The notes: generated by a model from the letters alone, not told the origin. DNA of 18,735 nucleotides from Flavobacteria bacterium RIFCSPLOWO2_12_FULL_31_7 (GCA_001800945.1 MGWJ01000179.1:1-18735); one strand, 5' to 3'; numbered from the stretch's first letter, positions 1 to 7,590 are shown. Made by a program: numbers and translations.

Positions 1-345
1 AGCTTCATTATCAACTGCTTCTAAATACATATCGGTATAAAAAGGAATAAAACTACCACCGTCTGCAGAAACCTTAAAATCATTGGAAACAACCTGATAA
101 ATATCTTTAACCTCTTTCCAATTTTTTATTTCTGAAATATCTTTTTTATTGAATCCGATTAATTCTTTTCTTCCAATATTATCCGGATTGATTGTTTTAG
201 ACAAGGTAATCCAGTAATTAGAATCGGAACTTTTTTTACCTAATAAAGCGTTGGCATTGCTATAAAGTTGTATACAACTTAAAACTAAAATGAACGACAA
301 AAGCAGTCCTACATACAAAAATGCAGATTTAACAAAATGTTTCAT
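1..345 (-). CDS. ABC transporter permease, FtsX/MacB type (N-terminal part; gene runs off the left edge)
   Basis: The first 115 codons of a minus-strand gene that continues past base 1. It opens MKHFVKSAFLYVGLLLSF, a short basic start followed by one hydrophobic helix (about residues 6-26). The rest is soluble sequence with no further membrane segment in view, as in the extracytoplasmic domain between the first and second helices of MacB/FtsX-like permeases. The ATG at 345-343 shares one base with the TAA of the upstream ATPase gene (TAATG), so translation is probably coupled and the two proteins likely form one transporter. The C-terminal three-helix FtsX core is not visible, so the family call rests on topology and the adjacent MacB-like ATPase. 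The substrate is unknown. Confidence 0.7.
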   Translation of the reverse strand, partial: MKHFVKSAFLYVGLLLSFILVLSCIQLYSNANALLGKKSSDSNYWITLSKTINPDNIGRKELIGFNKKDISEIKNWKEVKDIYQVVSNDFKVSADGGSFIPFYTDMYLEAVDNEA

Positions 346-995
346 TATAAGTTTAGTTTATTATAATTGTGGTTAAAAGGAAAATCATTCAGTTCAAAAA
401 AAATCACGGCGCTTCCTACTTCTTTGGCAACTTTATGGATTAATTGAAACGCTTTTTCTTTATTTTCAACATCTAAATGACTAAAACATTCATCATAAAT
501 TAAAAACTCGGCAGGATTGATTAAACTTCTAAGAATGGCCGAACGTTGTCTTTCTCCATAAGAGCAATTTTTGGCTTTTTTATCTAACAAAGAAGTAATA
601 CCTAAAATTTGGGCATATTCTGAAAGTTTTTCTTCAAATTGAAGGTCTTTTTTATTAAAAACACGTAGCAATATATTCTCTCGAATAGATAAATCAGGAA
701 TCAATCGTATGTCTTGAAATAGCAATTGCAGATTTTTTCTTCGATAATTTACAATCGCTTCAATTGACATCGATTTTAAATCTAAATCATCGTATAAAAT
801 CTGACCTTCATATTCAAAATGATTTCCTAAAACAGCATTGGCTAAAGTTGATTTTCCACTTCCAGAAGGTGCAATAATGACATAATTTTCGCCTTTCTTA
901 AAAGTCGTGTTTTTTTTCCAAATCGTTTCATTTTGCGCTAACGTTTTGGGAATAAAAAACTTGGGAATAACATTATGTATTGAAATACTATTCAT
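345..995 (-). CDS. ABC transporter ATP-binding protein, MacB/LolD-like, with degenerate H-loop
   Basis: A 216-residue ABC ATPase. Walker A is APSGSGKST, the Q-loop is LLFQD, the signature is CSYGERQR (a variant of LSGGQ), and Walker B with the catalytic glutamate is FLIYDE followed by D-loop SHLD. Where related ATPases have the H-loop histidine (a TVIVVTHD-like segment) this one reads AVIFFELND, so the histidine appears to be absent, and the protein ends about 14 residues later. The reading frame is open back to 1037, but ATG 995 is preferred: it gives a normal N-terminus and overlaps the end of the upstream lipoprotein gene by 8 bases (ATGAATAG), a coupling arrangement. It presumably energises the permease encoded next. 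ATP hydrolysis may be slow or need the partner, which is an inference from the missing residue. Confidence 0.85.
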   Translation of the reverse strand: MNSISIHNVIPKFFIPKTLAQNETIWKKNTTFKKGENYVIIAPSGSGKSTLANAVLGNHFEYEGQILYDDLDLKSMSIEAIVNYRRKNLQLLFQDIRLIPDLSIRENILLRVFNKKDLQFEEKLSEYAQILGITSLLDKKAKNCSYGERQRSAILRSLINPAEFLIYDECFSHLDVENKEKAFQLIHKVAKEVGSAVIFFELNDFPFNHNYNKLNL

Positions 996-2472
996 AACCC
1001 AAAATGTAGTGTAGGATATTTTTGTCTTTCTTTTCAAAAGTAACAGTTATATCTGAAACTGCTTTTCCATCACTAATTTTTGAAGTAGAAATCATTTCTT
1101 CAATAGGATTCTTCACATTTGACTTCATTGCTTCATTCAATTCTTTTCCGCTTCCATAACCATAGCTAGTAACACCTGTCACTTTATTTAATTTAGAATT
1201 CTTTGCTGGTTTGTTCGATTTCATTAAATTAAAATTCTTCTGATCAGTTGAAAACGCAATGTACTTATCATTTCTAAAAAACTTATCATCTAATTTCAAA
1301 TTAGGATCATTAAACAAATTCATTACCTTATCTGATTTTTTAGAATTTAATCCGAAAAGAATTAAGGTATTAGGTTGTTTATAATCATAAAAACTACCGT
1401 CGTAAGATTCAATTTTCGATGTAGTTTCTCCATAATTTGCCATAACAAATTGTCCATTAAATGTAGATAAAATTCCTTCCACAGTAAGATCTTTAGTTTC
1501 TAAAAATTTATTTGCAGTGGCTTCGAAACCAGCTTCTTTAATAAAATATTTTATAAAATCTGTACTAAAAAAACCTATACTATATAAGTGAGCATTATCC
1601 AATTCTACATTTTTAACAATGTCATAATTGATATCTTTATTGTCGTAATATTTTTCAACAATTTTTTTCATGTCGTCATTGAAGAAAGATTCTCCTTTAG
1701 CTTGAATAGATCCTTCTCCGAAAGTCAAATTAAATCCAAAACCTGCACCAATTAACAACCTGTTGATTGCTAAAGTTTCAATATAACCTTTGGACACATT
1801 GGAAACAATTCCGTGTAAATTTACCCAAATACTAGCATCCGCATCATCTTTTAAAGCGGTATCAATATTATCAATGATATTCTCATCTTCTATGGCTTTT
1901 CTGGTGAAAAAGTTCGCATAAAACTCTTTACTTACCGACATATCTTCTTGTTCGTATTCGTTGTAATAATAATCATATTGCCTAGTTCTACTAGTATAAG
2001 GATCGTATGATTTGTTTGACAATACAAAAATGCCATCTTTAAAAGCGCCAACTACTTCTTTCTCAGCAAAAACTAAGTTTTTTTCATAATCAATTGTCAA
2101 CTCTTTAGAATAAATTTCTTTGAATTTTTTTAAAAACAAAACCTCATCATCTAGCCAAAAAATACAAGAAGTAATAAATTTATCTTTTTCAGATTCAGTT
2201 GTCACATAAAAAGGATTATCGGTATCAATACCTAATTCATCTGCTCTAACAAACAATCTAAATTCTTTATCAGCATTTGAAAATTTATGAACCGTATCAG
2301 CTAAAATTTTTTCTTTTGGAAGTTTTTTAATAACATCATCAATGTTAAATTTAACTATTGCTAAAGTTTTTTCATTAGTAAGTTTTAAAATTTCCTTATT
2401 ATTATTTCCACTACACGAGGTAAGCAAAAGGGCGATTCCTGCAAAAACAGTTACAAAAAATTTCATTTTCAT
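988..2472 (-). CDS. Exported lipoprotein, DUF4836-like
   Basis: A 494-residue protein with a lipoprotein signal peptide: a basic start, a hydrophobic stretch (about residues 5-17) and lipobox LLTSC with Cys20 as the lipidation site. The residues after Cys20 (SGNNNK) lack the acidic run that often sends flavobacterial lipoproteins to the cell surface, so a periplasmic-facing position is more likely. The mature part is soluble with many Asp, Lys and Phe. Its opening (EKTLAIVKFNIDDVIKK) and overall length recall DUF4836 proteins of Bacteroidota, whose function is unknown; this match is from memory. The 3' end overlaps the ABC ATPase gene by 8 bases, so the lipoprotein is probably an accessory or substrate-binding part of the ATPase/permease unit. 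An ATG two codons in (2466) is an equally possible start. Confidence 0.75.
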   Translation of the reverse strand: MKMKFFVTVFAGIALLLTSCSGNNNKEILKLTNEKTLAIVKFNIDDVIKKLPKEKILADTVHKFSNADKEFRLFVRADELGIDTDNPFYVTTESEKDKFITSCIFWLDDEVLFLKKFKEIYSKELTIDYEKNLVFAEKEVVGAFKDGIFVLSNKSYDPYTSRTRQYDYYYNEYEQEDMSVSKEFYANFFTRKAIEDENIIDNIDTALKDDADASIWVNLHGIVSNVSKGYIETLAINRLLIGAGFGFNLTFGEGSIQAKGESFFNDDMKKIVEKYYDNKDINYDIVKNVELDNAHLYSIGFFSTDFIKYFIKEAGFEATANKFLETKDLTVEGILSTFNGQFVMANYGETTSKIESYDGSFYDYKQPNTLILFGLNSKKSDKVMNLFNDPNLKLDDKFFRNDKYIAFSTDQKNFNLMKSNKPAKNSKLNKVTGVTSYGYGSGKELNEAMKSNVKNPIEEMISTSKISDGKAVSDITVTFEKKDKNILHYILGYE

Positions 2473-2513
2473 AGATGAGATAGTATTTAGTTGTTGGTTT
2501 AAAAATTAAGTAA

Positions 2514-2744
2514 TTATGAATTTTCGTAGCGTTCCATTTCACGATCATAAAATTCGCCAGCTAGCGTAATTAAATATTCCATCTCTGCTTCTAATTCGGT
2601 TTGATCTTCTTCTTCAATATCCTCTAAAAATTCTACTGAATCGTCTTTCAAATTGATTAAAAATCTTGGGAATTCTAAGTGAATGATAAAAATATCGTCT
2701 GGAAAATCGGTATTATCTCCAATTACAAATTTTGGTAATTCCAT
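2514..2744 (-). CDS. Small acidic conserved hypothetical protein (76 residues)
   Basis: An ATG-started frame with no signal peptide or membrane segment, so probably cytoplasmic. The N-terminal half (MELPKFVIGDNTDFPDDIF onward) looks like a compact beta-rich fold with many aromatic residues. The C-terminal half is a strongly acidic helix with the run EDIEEEDQTELEAEMEY. I recall similar short proteins in other flavobacteria but know no function. It lies 41 bases upstream of the lipoprotein gene and 75 bases downstream of the MATE gene on the same strand, and probably starts the transcript that carries the lipoprotein/ABC genes. It is accepted as real from its own promoter-like upstream sequence, coherent composition and absence of a competing frame. 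Confidence 0.75.
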   Translation of the reverse strand: MELPKFVIGDNTDFPDDIFIIHLEFPRFLINLKDDSVEFLEDIEEEDQTELEAEMEYLITLAGEFYDREMERYENS

Positions 2745-2766
2745 AGTTTATTTTGAGTTAAATTTT

Positions 2767-2795
2767 ATAATAAATGCTAAATTGTTGCGTAAATG
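2767..2795 (-). promoter_or_regulatory. Weak promoter-like site upstream of the 76-residue gene
   Basis: On the minus strand the sequence TACATTTACG lies about 45 bases before the ATG at 2744 and matches the flavobacterial -7 consensus TANNTTTG in 7 of 8 positions. The nearest upstream TTG is only 14 bases away, shorter than the usual 17-23, so support is modest. Confidence 0.3.
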
Positions 2796-2799
2796 TACG

Positions 2800-2821
2800 A
2801 ATTTTATTAAACAATAAAATT
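2800..2821 (-). terminator. Perfect AT-only hairpin at the MATE stop codon
   Basis: AATTTTATT and AATAAAATT form a perfect 9-base inverted repeat around a 4-base loop, and one arm overlaps the MATE TAA codon. The stem has no G or C and no long U tract follows, so it is a poor intrinsic terminator. It may instead protect the 3' end of the mRNA. Confidence 0.35.
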
Positions 2822-4178
2822 ATCTGTGATGTTTTAGTAAAAATCTGAATCGGAAATACAACATAATTGCTGCGGCTGTTAATCCGGCTAATAAACCAAT
2901 CCAAACACCTTCTGCTTTTAAATCTGTATATAATCCTAAATAAATTGAAATTGGAAAACCAATGATCCAATAGGCTATAAAAGTAAAATACATAGGGACT
3001 TTCACATCTTGCAAACCACGTAAAGCGCCTAAAACCACTACTTGTATACCATCTGAAATTTGAAAAAAAGCAGCAACAATTAATAATTTTGAAGAAATTG
3101 AAAGTACTTCTTTGATTTCAGCTGGATTTAAAGTCATTTCTTCGTTCACGAAAAAAACGGGGAAAAACTGATAACCTAACATAAAAACAATGGCAAAAAC
3201 AATTTCTACCATAATGGCCATTAAAAAAATAGAATGTGCTACGGTATTTAATTTTTTATAATCATCTAAACCTTTATGATTGGCCACACGAATCATGGCA
3301 GTAACACTCAATCCCATGGCAAACATAAACGTTAACGAAGCCAAGCTTAACGCAATTTGATTGGCAGCTTGACTAGTAGTTCCAATCATTCCACACAACC
3401 AAATAGCTCCAGTGAAAAGCGCTACTTCAAAAAACATTTGCATGGAAGAAGGAATTCCTAATTTTATAATTTTATCTGACATACTTTTCTGGAAAGATTG
3501 CCAACCAAAATGCTTAAAAAACGACTTAAATTTTTCGTTTTTTGCCAAAATAAAGTGCATATAAATCACCATAAAAACACGAGCTACTAAGGTTCCGATT
3601 GCCGAACCAACAATTCCCATTTTTGGAAACATGAACAATCCAAAAACCAATAATGCATTAATTACTACATTGATTATATTCCCATAAATTGTAGCGTACA
3701 TAGAATATTTCGTTTCACTCATTCCATCAGCAAACTGTTTATAAGCCTGAAAAACAACTAAGGGAACCAAAGAAAAACCAACAATATCTAAAAATGGCAT
3801 GGCTAATTCTACTACTTCTTTAGGTTGATTCATGTACTGTAAAATTGGTTTAGCTAAAAACAACAAAAAGAACAATCCAAAACCTAAAATAGTACACAAA
3901 ATTAGTCCGTTTTGAAACGCACTTCTTCCACCTTCTCTGTCTTTTGTACTATCAAATTCAGCTACAATAGGTGTGATAGCTGTAGAAAATCCAATTCCGA
4001 TGGACATTCCGATAAAAATGAAACTATTTCCTAAAGAAACTGCTGCTAATTCTGTAGAACCTAATTGTCCCACAAAGATATTATCTACTACTCCAACCAA
4101 CGTATGTCCGACCATACCTAAAATTACAGGCATAGCTAAGTTGAAGTTGTATTTGAATTCTTGGAAATATTTTTTCAT
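2820..4178 (-). CDS. MATE family multidrug/sodium antiporter (NorM-like)
   Basis: A 452-residue integral inner-membrane protein with about 12 hydrophobic helices arranged as two similar halves, the size and topology of MATE exporters. The first half contains MPVILGMVGHTLVGVVDNIF, where the Gly/Asp-rich first helix is typical of the family, and then GSTELAAVSLGNS, a classic MATE loop. The second half opens with LGIPSSMQMFFEVALF and repeats the pattern. Such pumps export cationic drugs or metabolites in exchange for Na+ or H+; the substrate cannot be read from sequence. The ATG at 4178 gives the expected N-terminus. The whole 107-base gap to the upstream hisS gene is filled by an imperfect palindrome that would be part of the 5' leader. 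Confidence 0.92.
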   Translation of the reverse strand: MKKYFQEFKYNFNLAMPVILGMVGHTLVGVVDNIFVGQLGSTELAAVSLGNSFIFIGMSIGIGFSTAITPIVAEFDSTKDREGGRSAFQNGLILCTILGFGLFFLLFLAKPILQYMNQPKEVVELAMPFLDIVGFSLVPLVVFQAYKQFADGMSETKYSMYATIYGNIINVVINALLVFGLFMFPKMGIVGSAIGTLVARVFMVIYMHFILAKNEKFKSFFKHFGWQSFQKSMSDKIIKLGIPSSMQMFFEVALFTGAIWLCGMIGTTSQAANQIALSLASLTFMFAMGLSVTAMIRVANHKGLDDYKKLNTVAHSIFLMAIMVEIVFAIVFMLGYQFFPVFFVNEEMTLNPAEIKEVLSISSKLLIVAAFFQISDGIQVVVLGALRGLQDVKVPMYFTFIAYWIIGFPISIYLGLYTDLKAEGVWIGLLAGLTAAAIMLYFRFRFLLKHHR

Positions 4179-4185
4179 GATTGTT

Positions 4186-4280
4186 ACACAGAGTTTCGCA
4201 AAGAATTCTCAGAGTTTCACAAAGTTTAAACTAAAAAGTTTTGCGTGTCTTTGTGTTTTTTCTCTGTGTATCTCTGCGTA
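4186..4280. repeat. Imperfect palindromic intergenic element rich in CAGAG/CAAAG
   Basis: The element fills the gap between hisS and the MATE gene. Its left half carries ACACAGAG, TTTCGCAAAG, CTCAGAG and TTTCACAAAG. Its right half read on the other strand carries ACGCAGAG, ACACAGAG, CACAAAG and ACGCAAAAC, so the two halves can fold on each other around a short AT centre near 4232. A 21-base step (three times seven) separates the two CAGAGTTTC copies. Similar CAGAG/CAAAG intergenic elements occur in other Bacteroidota and cyanobacteria as I recall. Its role is unknown; possibly a mobile palindrome or an mRNA hairpin. Confidence 0.65.
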
Positions 4281-4285
4281 ATAAC

Positions 4286-5656
4286 TTATTTTAATTTTTC
4301 TACTAATTCCGGTAAAGAAACCGTTACTTGCTCACCAGAAACTAAGTCTTTGACTTTAAATTGATTTTGTTTGATTTCTTCTTCACCGACTAAAACGGCG
4401 AATTGAATTCCTTTTTTCTCAGCAAACTGAAATTGTTTTCCCATTTTAGCAGCATCAGGATACATTTCTACTTTGATTCCATTTTGTCTTAATTGCGAAA
4501 TGGTTTTTAATGAAAATAAGGTTTCTGTTTCTCCGAAATTAATGAATAATGCTTTTGAAGTTGTGGATACCGTTTCTGGAAACAATCCTAATTCTTCCAA
4601 AACCAAATAAATTCGATCTAATCCGAAAGAAATTCCCACGCCACTCATGTTTTTCAAACCGAAAATTCCAGTTAAATCGTCGTAACGACCACCGCCACCG
4701 ATGGAACCCATCGCTACTCCGGCTGGCGCACCCACTTCATAAATAGCTCCGGTATAGTAATTTAAACCACGTGCTAAAGTTACATCTAAATCTAAATTGG
4801 CCGATTGTAAACCTAATTCGTGAATCGCATCACAAATAAACTTCAATTCTGCTACTCCTTTTAAACCTTCTGTTGAAGCAGCTAAAAGTGTCGCTAATTT
4901 TTCAATTTTTTCATTAATTGTTCCAGTGAAATTGAAAAGTGGTTGAACTTTTTCTATGGCAGATTCCGAAATTCCTTTTTCAAGCATTTCTTTCTTCACG
5001 CCGTCTTCACCAATTTTGTCTAATTTATCTAAGGCAACCGTAAAATCTATTAATTTATCGGAAGCACCAATCACTTCAGCAATTCCTGATAATATCTTAC
5101 GGTTGTTAATTTTAATATTGACACCTTTTAAACCTAAAGCAGTGAAAATCGTATCGTATAATTGTACAAATTCCACTTCTTGCCAAAGCGAATTACTTCC
5201 TACAACATCCGCATCACATTGAAAAAATTCTCTAAAACGCCCTTTTTGTGGTCTATCTGCACGCCAAACAGGCTGAATTTGGTAACGTTTAAACGGAAAT
5301 TCTAATTCATTTTGGTGTTGTACAACGTAACGTGCAAAAGGTACGGTTAAGTCATAACGTAAAGCCTTTTCAGAGATAGAAGAAGTTATTTTTTTACTAT
5401 TTTTAGTACTTAAATCTTCATCAGAAACTTTATCTAAATAATCACCCGAGTTCAATATCTTAAAAATCAATCGGTCACCTTCTTCGCCATATTTCCCCAT
5501 TAAAGTATCTGAATTTTCAAATGAAGGTGTTTCAATTGGTTGAAAGCCAAACTTTTCGAAATTTGATTTTATAATAGAAAAAATATAGTTTCTTTTTGCT
5601 ACTTCGGTAGAAGAAAAATCGCGAGTTCCTTTAGGAATACTTGGTTTTTGAGCCAT
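4286..5656 (-). CDS. hisS: Histidyl-tRNA synthetase
   Basis: A 456-residue class II aminoacyl-tRNA synthetase that charges tRNA-His with histidine in the cytoplasm. Motif 2 and nearby histidine-site residues are clear: RYDLTVPFARY (100-110), then FKRYQIQPVWRADRPQKGR (122-140) and FREFFQCDAD (141-150). The HisRS-specific loop RGLNYYTG is at 296-303, followed by GGGGRYDDL, and motif 3 GVGISFGLDRI is at 339-349. The C-terminal anticodon-binding domain covers about 365-456. An insert rich in Lys, Ser and Asp at about 76-93 makes it slightly longer than the E. coli enzyme. The start MAQKPSIPKGTRDF is the usual one for the family. It is the first gene of the minus-strand run reaching to the left edge of the window. 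Confidence 0.97.
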   Translation of the reverse strand: MAQKPSIPKGTRDFSSTEVAKRNYIFSIIKSNFEKFGFQPIETPSFENSDTLMGKYGEEGDRLIFKILNSGDYLDKVSDEDLSTKNSKKITSSISEKALRYDLTVPFARYVVQHQNELEFPFKRYQIQPVWRADRPQKGRFREFFQCDADVVGSNSLWQEVEFVQLYDTIFTALGLKGVNIKINNRKILSGIAEVIGASDKLIDFTVALDKLDKIGEDGVKKEMLEKGISESAIEKVQPLFNFTGTINEKIEKLATLLAASTEGLKGVAELKFICDAIHELGLQSANLDLDVTLARGLNYYTGAIYEVGAPAGVAMGSIGGGGRYDDLTGIFGLKNMSGVGISFGLDRIYLVLEELGLFPETVSTTSKALFINFGETETLFSLKTISQLRQNGIKVEMYPDAAKMGKQFQFAEKKGIQFAVLVGEEEIKQNQFKVKDLVSGEQVTVSLPELVEKLK

Positions 5657-5667
5657 AATAGTAATAC

Positions 5668-5702
5668 GTCAATGCGGCAATTTGCCAATTATCAATTATT
5701 GT
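5668..5702. repeat. Degenerate 7-base repeat in the hisS leader
   Basis: Read in sevens on the plus strand: GTCAATG, CGGCAAT, TTGCCAA, TTATCAA, TTATTGT. The units vary around a common ATTG/CAAT core. GGCAA and TTGCC also form a tight 5-base inverted repeat. The tract lies between a promoter-like box and the hisS start, so it would be in the 5' untranslated RNA. Confidence 0.45.
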
Positions 5703-5706
5703 GGTG

Positions 5707-5714
5707 CAAATATC
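5707..5714 (-). promoter_or_regulatory. Candidate -7 box for hisS
   Basis: The minus strand reads GATATTTGCACC, matching the flavobacterial TANNTTTG box in all but its first base and lying about 50 bases before the hisS ATG. A TTG occurs 14 bases upstream, closer than usual. Confidence 0.35.
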
Positions 5715-5735
5715 TTACTTTTATATGACAATTGG

Positions 5736-5852
5736 AAAAAGAGCCAAGTAAAAAGTAAAAAGAAATAAATAATAAAGTGTGAACAAAAAACAATTCGAAT
5801 TTAAATTACCAACCAAAACTTTTACCTTTTTACTTTTGCCTTGGCTCTTTTT
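5736..5852. repeat. 27-base inverted repeat between hisS and the permease gene
   Basis: The left arm at 5736-5762 (AAAAAGAGCCAAG followed by two TAAAAAG-like units) matches the reverse complement of 5826-5852 at 25 of 27 positions. The 63 bases between them (5763-5825) are AT-rich and not self-complementary. The arms have a 7-base rhythm (GAGCCAA, GTAAAAA, GTAAAAA), linking them to the other heptamer tracts here. The element lies in the divergent promoter region and could form a large hairpin or cruciform. Confidence 0.7.
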
Positions 5853-5895
5853 TAAAAAAACTGTAACATTTAAAACAAAATATAGTCAAATAGTC

Positions 5896-7137
5896 ATGGT
5901 TGGATTATTTAAAGAAAATACAAAAATTGCGATTGACTCTATTAGAAGTCAGGCTTTACGTACGTTTTTAACAGTATTTATTATTGTTATTGGAATTACT
6001 TTTTTGGTTGGAATTTTAACCTTAACCAAAGCGTTAGAAAATAATTTATTTGGAAATTTTGCTTCTATGGGAGCAAATACCTTTTCGATTAGTCAATATG
6101 ATTTTTCGGAACAAATTAACCAAAATGATGGTGAACAAAAAGTTAATCCGATTATTAGCTATCCACAAGCTAAAGGTTTCAAAGACAAATTTGAATTTCC
6201 GTTTGCCGCTACTTCTTTATCTTTTACAGCTTCAGCAACTGCAGAAGTAAAATTCGACAATAAAAAAACAGATCCAGAAATTACCATTTTAGGCGCCGAT
6301 GAAAATTTTATTCCCAACAATGGTTTCGAATTAGAATCGGGAAGAAATTTCAATTCTTTTGATGTAGACAACAATAATTACGTTTGCGTTTTAGGTGCTA
6401 ATTTTAAAAACGGATTATTTGAAGGCATCAACCCAATTGATAAAACAATATCTGTTAGAGGAGCTAAATTTAAAGTCATTGGTTTATTAAAAGAAAAAGG
6501 AGCTACTTTCGGAAACAATCAAGATTTAAGAGTGATTATTCCAATACAAATTGGACGTTCAATTTTTTCGCAACCTAATATCAATTATGACATTGATGTG
6601 AAAGTTAGCAACAAACAATTGTTAGATGAAGCTGTGGACAATGCTACTTTAGCGATGCGAAGAGTTAGAAAACAAAATCCAGTGGAAAAAGATAATTTTG
6701 GAATTAGCAGAAGCGATGATTTAATTCAAAGATTGGGAGAAAATATTGCTGTAATTAACATTGCGGCAATTGCTATTGGAGCAATTACTATTTTTGGTTC
6801 TACAATTGCTTTAATGAATATTATGCTAGTTTCTGTTTCAGAAAGAACACGTGAAATTGGCATCCGAAAAGCACTAGGTGCAAAAAGAGGTACCATTGCT
6901 TGGCAGTTTTTCACAGAGACTTTTATCATCAGTCAAATGGGTGGAATTATTGGAATCATATTAGGATTATTACTAGGTTCGTTGATTGCTTCTTTAGCAG
7001 GATTTGAATTCGTAATCCCTTGGCTAGCCATTATGATTGCCTTTGCCACTACTTTCGTGGTAACAATTATATCGGGATTATATCCAGCGATAAAAGCTTC
7101 GAAATTAGACCCTGTTGAAGCGTTGCGTTATGAGTAA
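5896..7137 (+). CDS. ABC transporter permease, MacB/FtsX type, stand-alone
   Basis: A 413-residue protein with MacB-like architecture: a cytoplasmic start, one membrane helix (TFLTVFIIVIGITFLVGIL, about 22-40), a large extracytoplasmic domain (about 45-285), and three C-terminal helices of the FtsX core. The coupling loop VSERTREIGIRKALGAKRG before the third helix is diagnostic. No ATPase gene is adjacent, so the partner is encoded elsewhere. MacB-like pumps move lipoproteins, peptides or antibiotics across the envelope; the substrate here is unknown. The frame is open back to a GTG at 5779, but that extension would translate the inverted-repeat arm, and ATG 5896 gives the usual short N-terminus (MVGLFKENTKIAIDSIR). 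It diverges from hisS. Confidence 0.88.
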   Translation: MVGLFKENTKIAIDSIRSQALRTFLTVFIIVIGITFLVGILTLTKALENNLFGNFASMGANTFSISQYDFSEQINQNDGEQKVNPIISYPQAKGFKDKFEFPFAATSLSFTASATAEVKFDNKKTDPEITILGADENFIPNNGFELESGRNFNSFDVDNNNYVCVLGANFKNGLFEGINPIDKTISVRGAKFKVIGLLKEKGATFGNNQDLRVIIPIQIGRSIFSQPNINYDIDVKVSNKQLLDEAVDNATLAMRRVRKQNPVEKDNFGISRSDDLIQRLGENIAVINIAAIAIGAITIFGSTIALMNIMLVSVSERTREIGIRKALGAKRGTIAWQFFTETFIISQMGGIIGIILGLLLGSLIASLAGFEFVIPWLAIMIAFATTFVVTIISGLYPAIKASKLDPVEALRYE

Positions 7138-7138
7138 A

Positions 7139-7162
7139 ATCAACATCCGTTGTTCCAAGTTC
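7139..7162 (+). repeat. Heptamer element, left copy flanking the 120-residue gene
   Basis: In sevens it reads TCAACAT, CCGTTGT, TCCAAGT. The same units occur on the opposite strand just beyond the other end of the next gene, including the exact 11-mer CGTTGTTCCAA (7148-7158 here, reverse complement at 7554-7564). Confidence 0.4.
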
Positions 7163-7189
7163 GTTAATCATCATTAAAATATTTAAATT

Positions 7190-7552
7190 TTGGAAAAATT
7201 AAATCAAAACGATATTTATTCCGTTCTATCGCAAACTTTACCGAAACAAAATGACTTTTATGAAACTGATTATTCAGAAGAACTACAAGAGTTGTTAGAT
7301 TTTGGAATTGACACAAAGATTGCTTTAGAAAATTTAATCAAAAAACACAAAGAAAGTCTTTTAGAAATAGATTCAGAGGAATTGGAGGAATCCGAAATTA
7401 ACTCCTACAAAGAAGAATTTGGCGAAGAATTTGTAAACGAAAGAATCAAAAATAAATATTGGTTTTCTTATTCAGCTTTACTTCGATTAGCTTTGGAATT
7501 AGAATTTGATGAAAAATACATCGACTATTCTATCAAACGTGATGGATTATAA
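7190..7552 (+). CDS. Hypothetical acidic protein (120 residues), TTG start
   Basis: A cytoplasmic protein with no signal peptide or membrane segment. It has no internal methionine and the frame has no ATG, so TTG at 7190 is the likely start (EKLNQNDIYSVLSQ onward). It is rich in Glu and Lys and probably mostly helical, with a very acidic middle (LEIDSEELEESEINSYKEEF, about residues 60-79) and an aromatic segment KYWFSYSALLRLALELEFD near the end. I do not recognise a family. It begins 52 bases after the permease gene on the same strand and could share its transcript, and it converges on prmC. Flanking inverted heptamer elements suggest it sits between repeat insertions, not that it is itself mobile. 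Confidence 0.65.
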   Translation: MEKLNQNDIYSVLSQTLPKQNDFYETDYSEELQELLDFGIDTKIALENLIKKHKESLLEIDSEELEESEINSYKEEFGEEFVNERIKNKYWFSYSALLRLALELEFDEKYIDYSIKRDGL

Positions 7553-7553
7553 T

Positions 7554-7590
7554 TTGGAACAACGAATTTTCAATGTTGAATGTTGAAATT
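7554..7590. repeat. Heptamer element and hairpin between convergent genes
   Basis: On the minus strand the units read TCAACAT, TGAAAAT, TCGTTGT, TCCAAAT, preceded by another TCAACAT-like unit. On the plus strand AATTTTCAA and TTGAAATT can pair with one bulged base, making a symmetrical hairpin between two converging genes that might terminate both transcripts weakly. The right arm overlaps the prmC stop codon. Confidence 0.45.

Noticed and set aside
996..1037. N-terminal extension of the ABC ATPase to 1037
   Set aside because: It would overlap the lipoprotein gene by 50 bases. ATG 995, with an 8-base overlap, gives a normal-length ATPase.
3973..4281. Plus-strand open frame opposite the MATE gene and the palindrome
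   Set aside because: It is antisense to a clear membrane protein, has Pro/Ile/Thr-rich mirror composition and runs into repeat DNA.
5779..5895. N-terminal extension of the permease to a GTG at 5779
   Set aside because: The extra 39 residues (NKKQFEFKLPTKTFTF onward) come from inverted-repeat DNA and do not resemble a MacB N-terminus; ATG 5896 gives the family start.
7148..7564. Terminal inverted repeats of an insertion sequence around the 120-residue gene
   Set aside because: Only 11 bases match exactly, no transposase or target duplication is present, and an 11-mer inverted match at this distance is expected by chance about once in a window this size.
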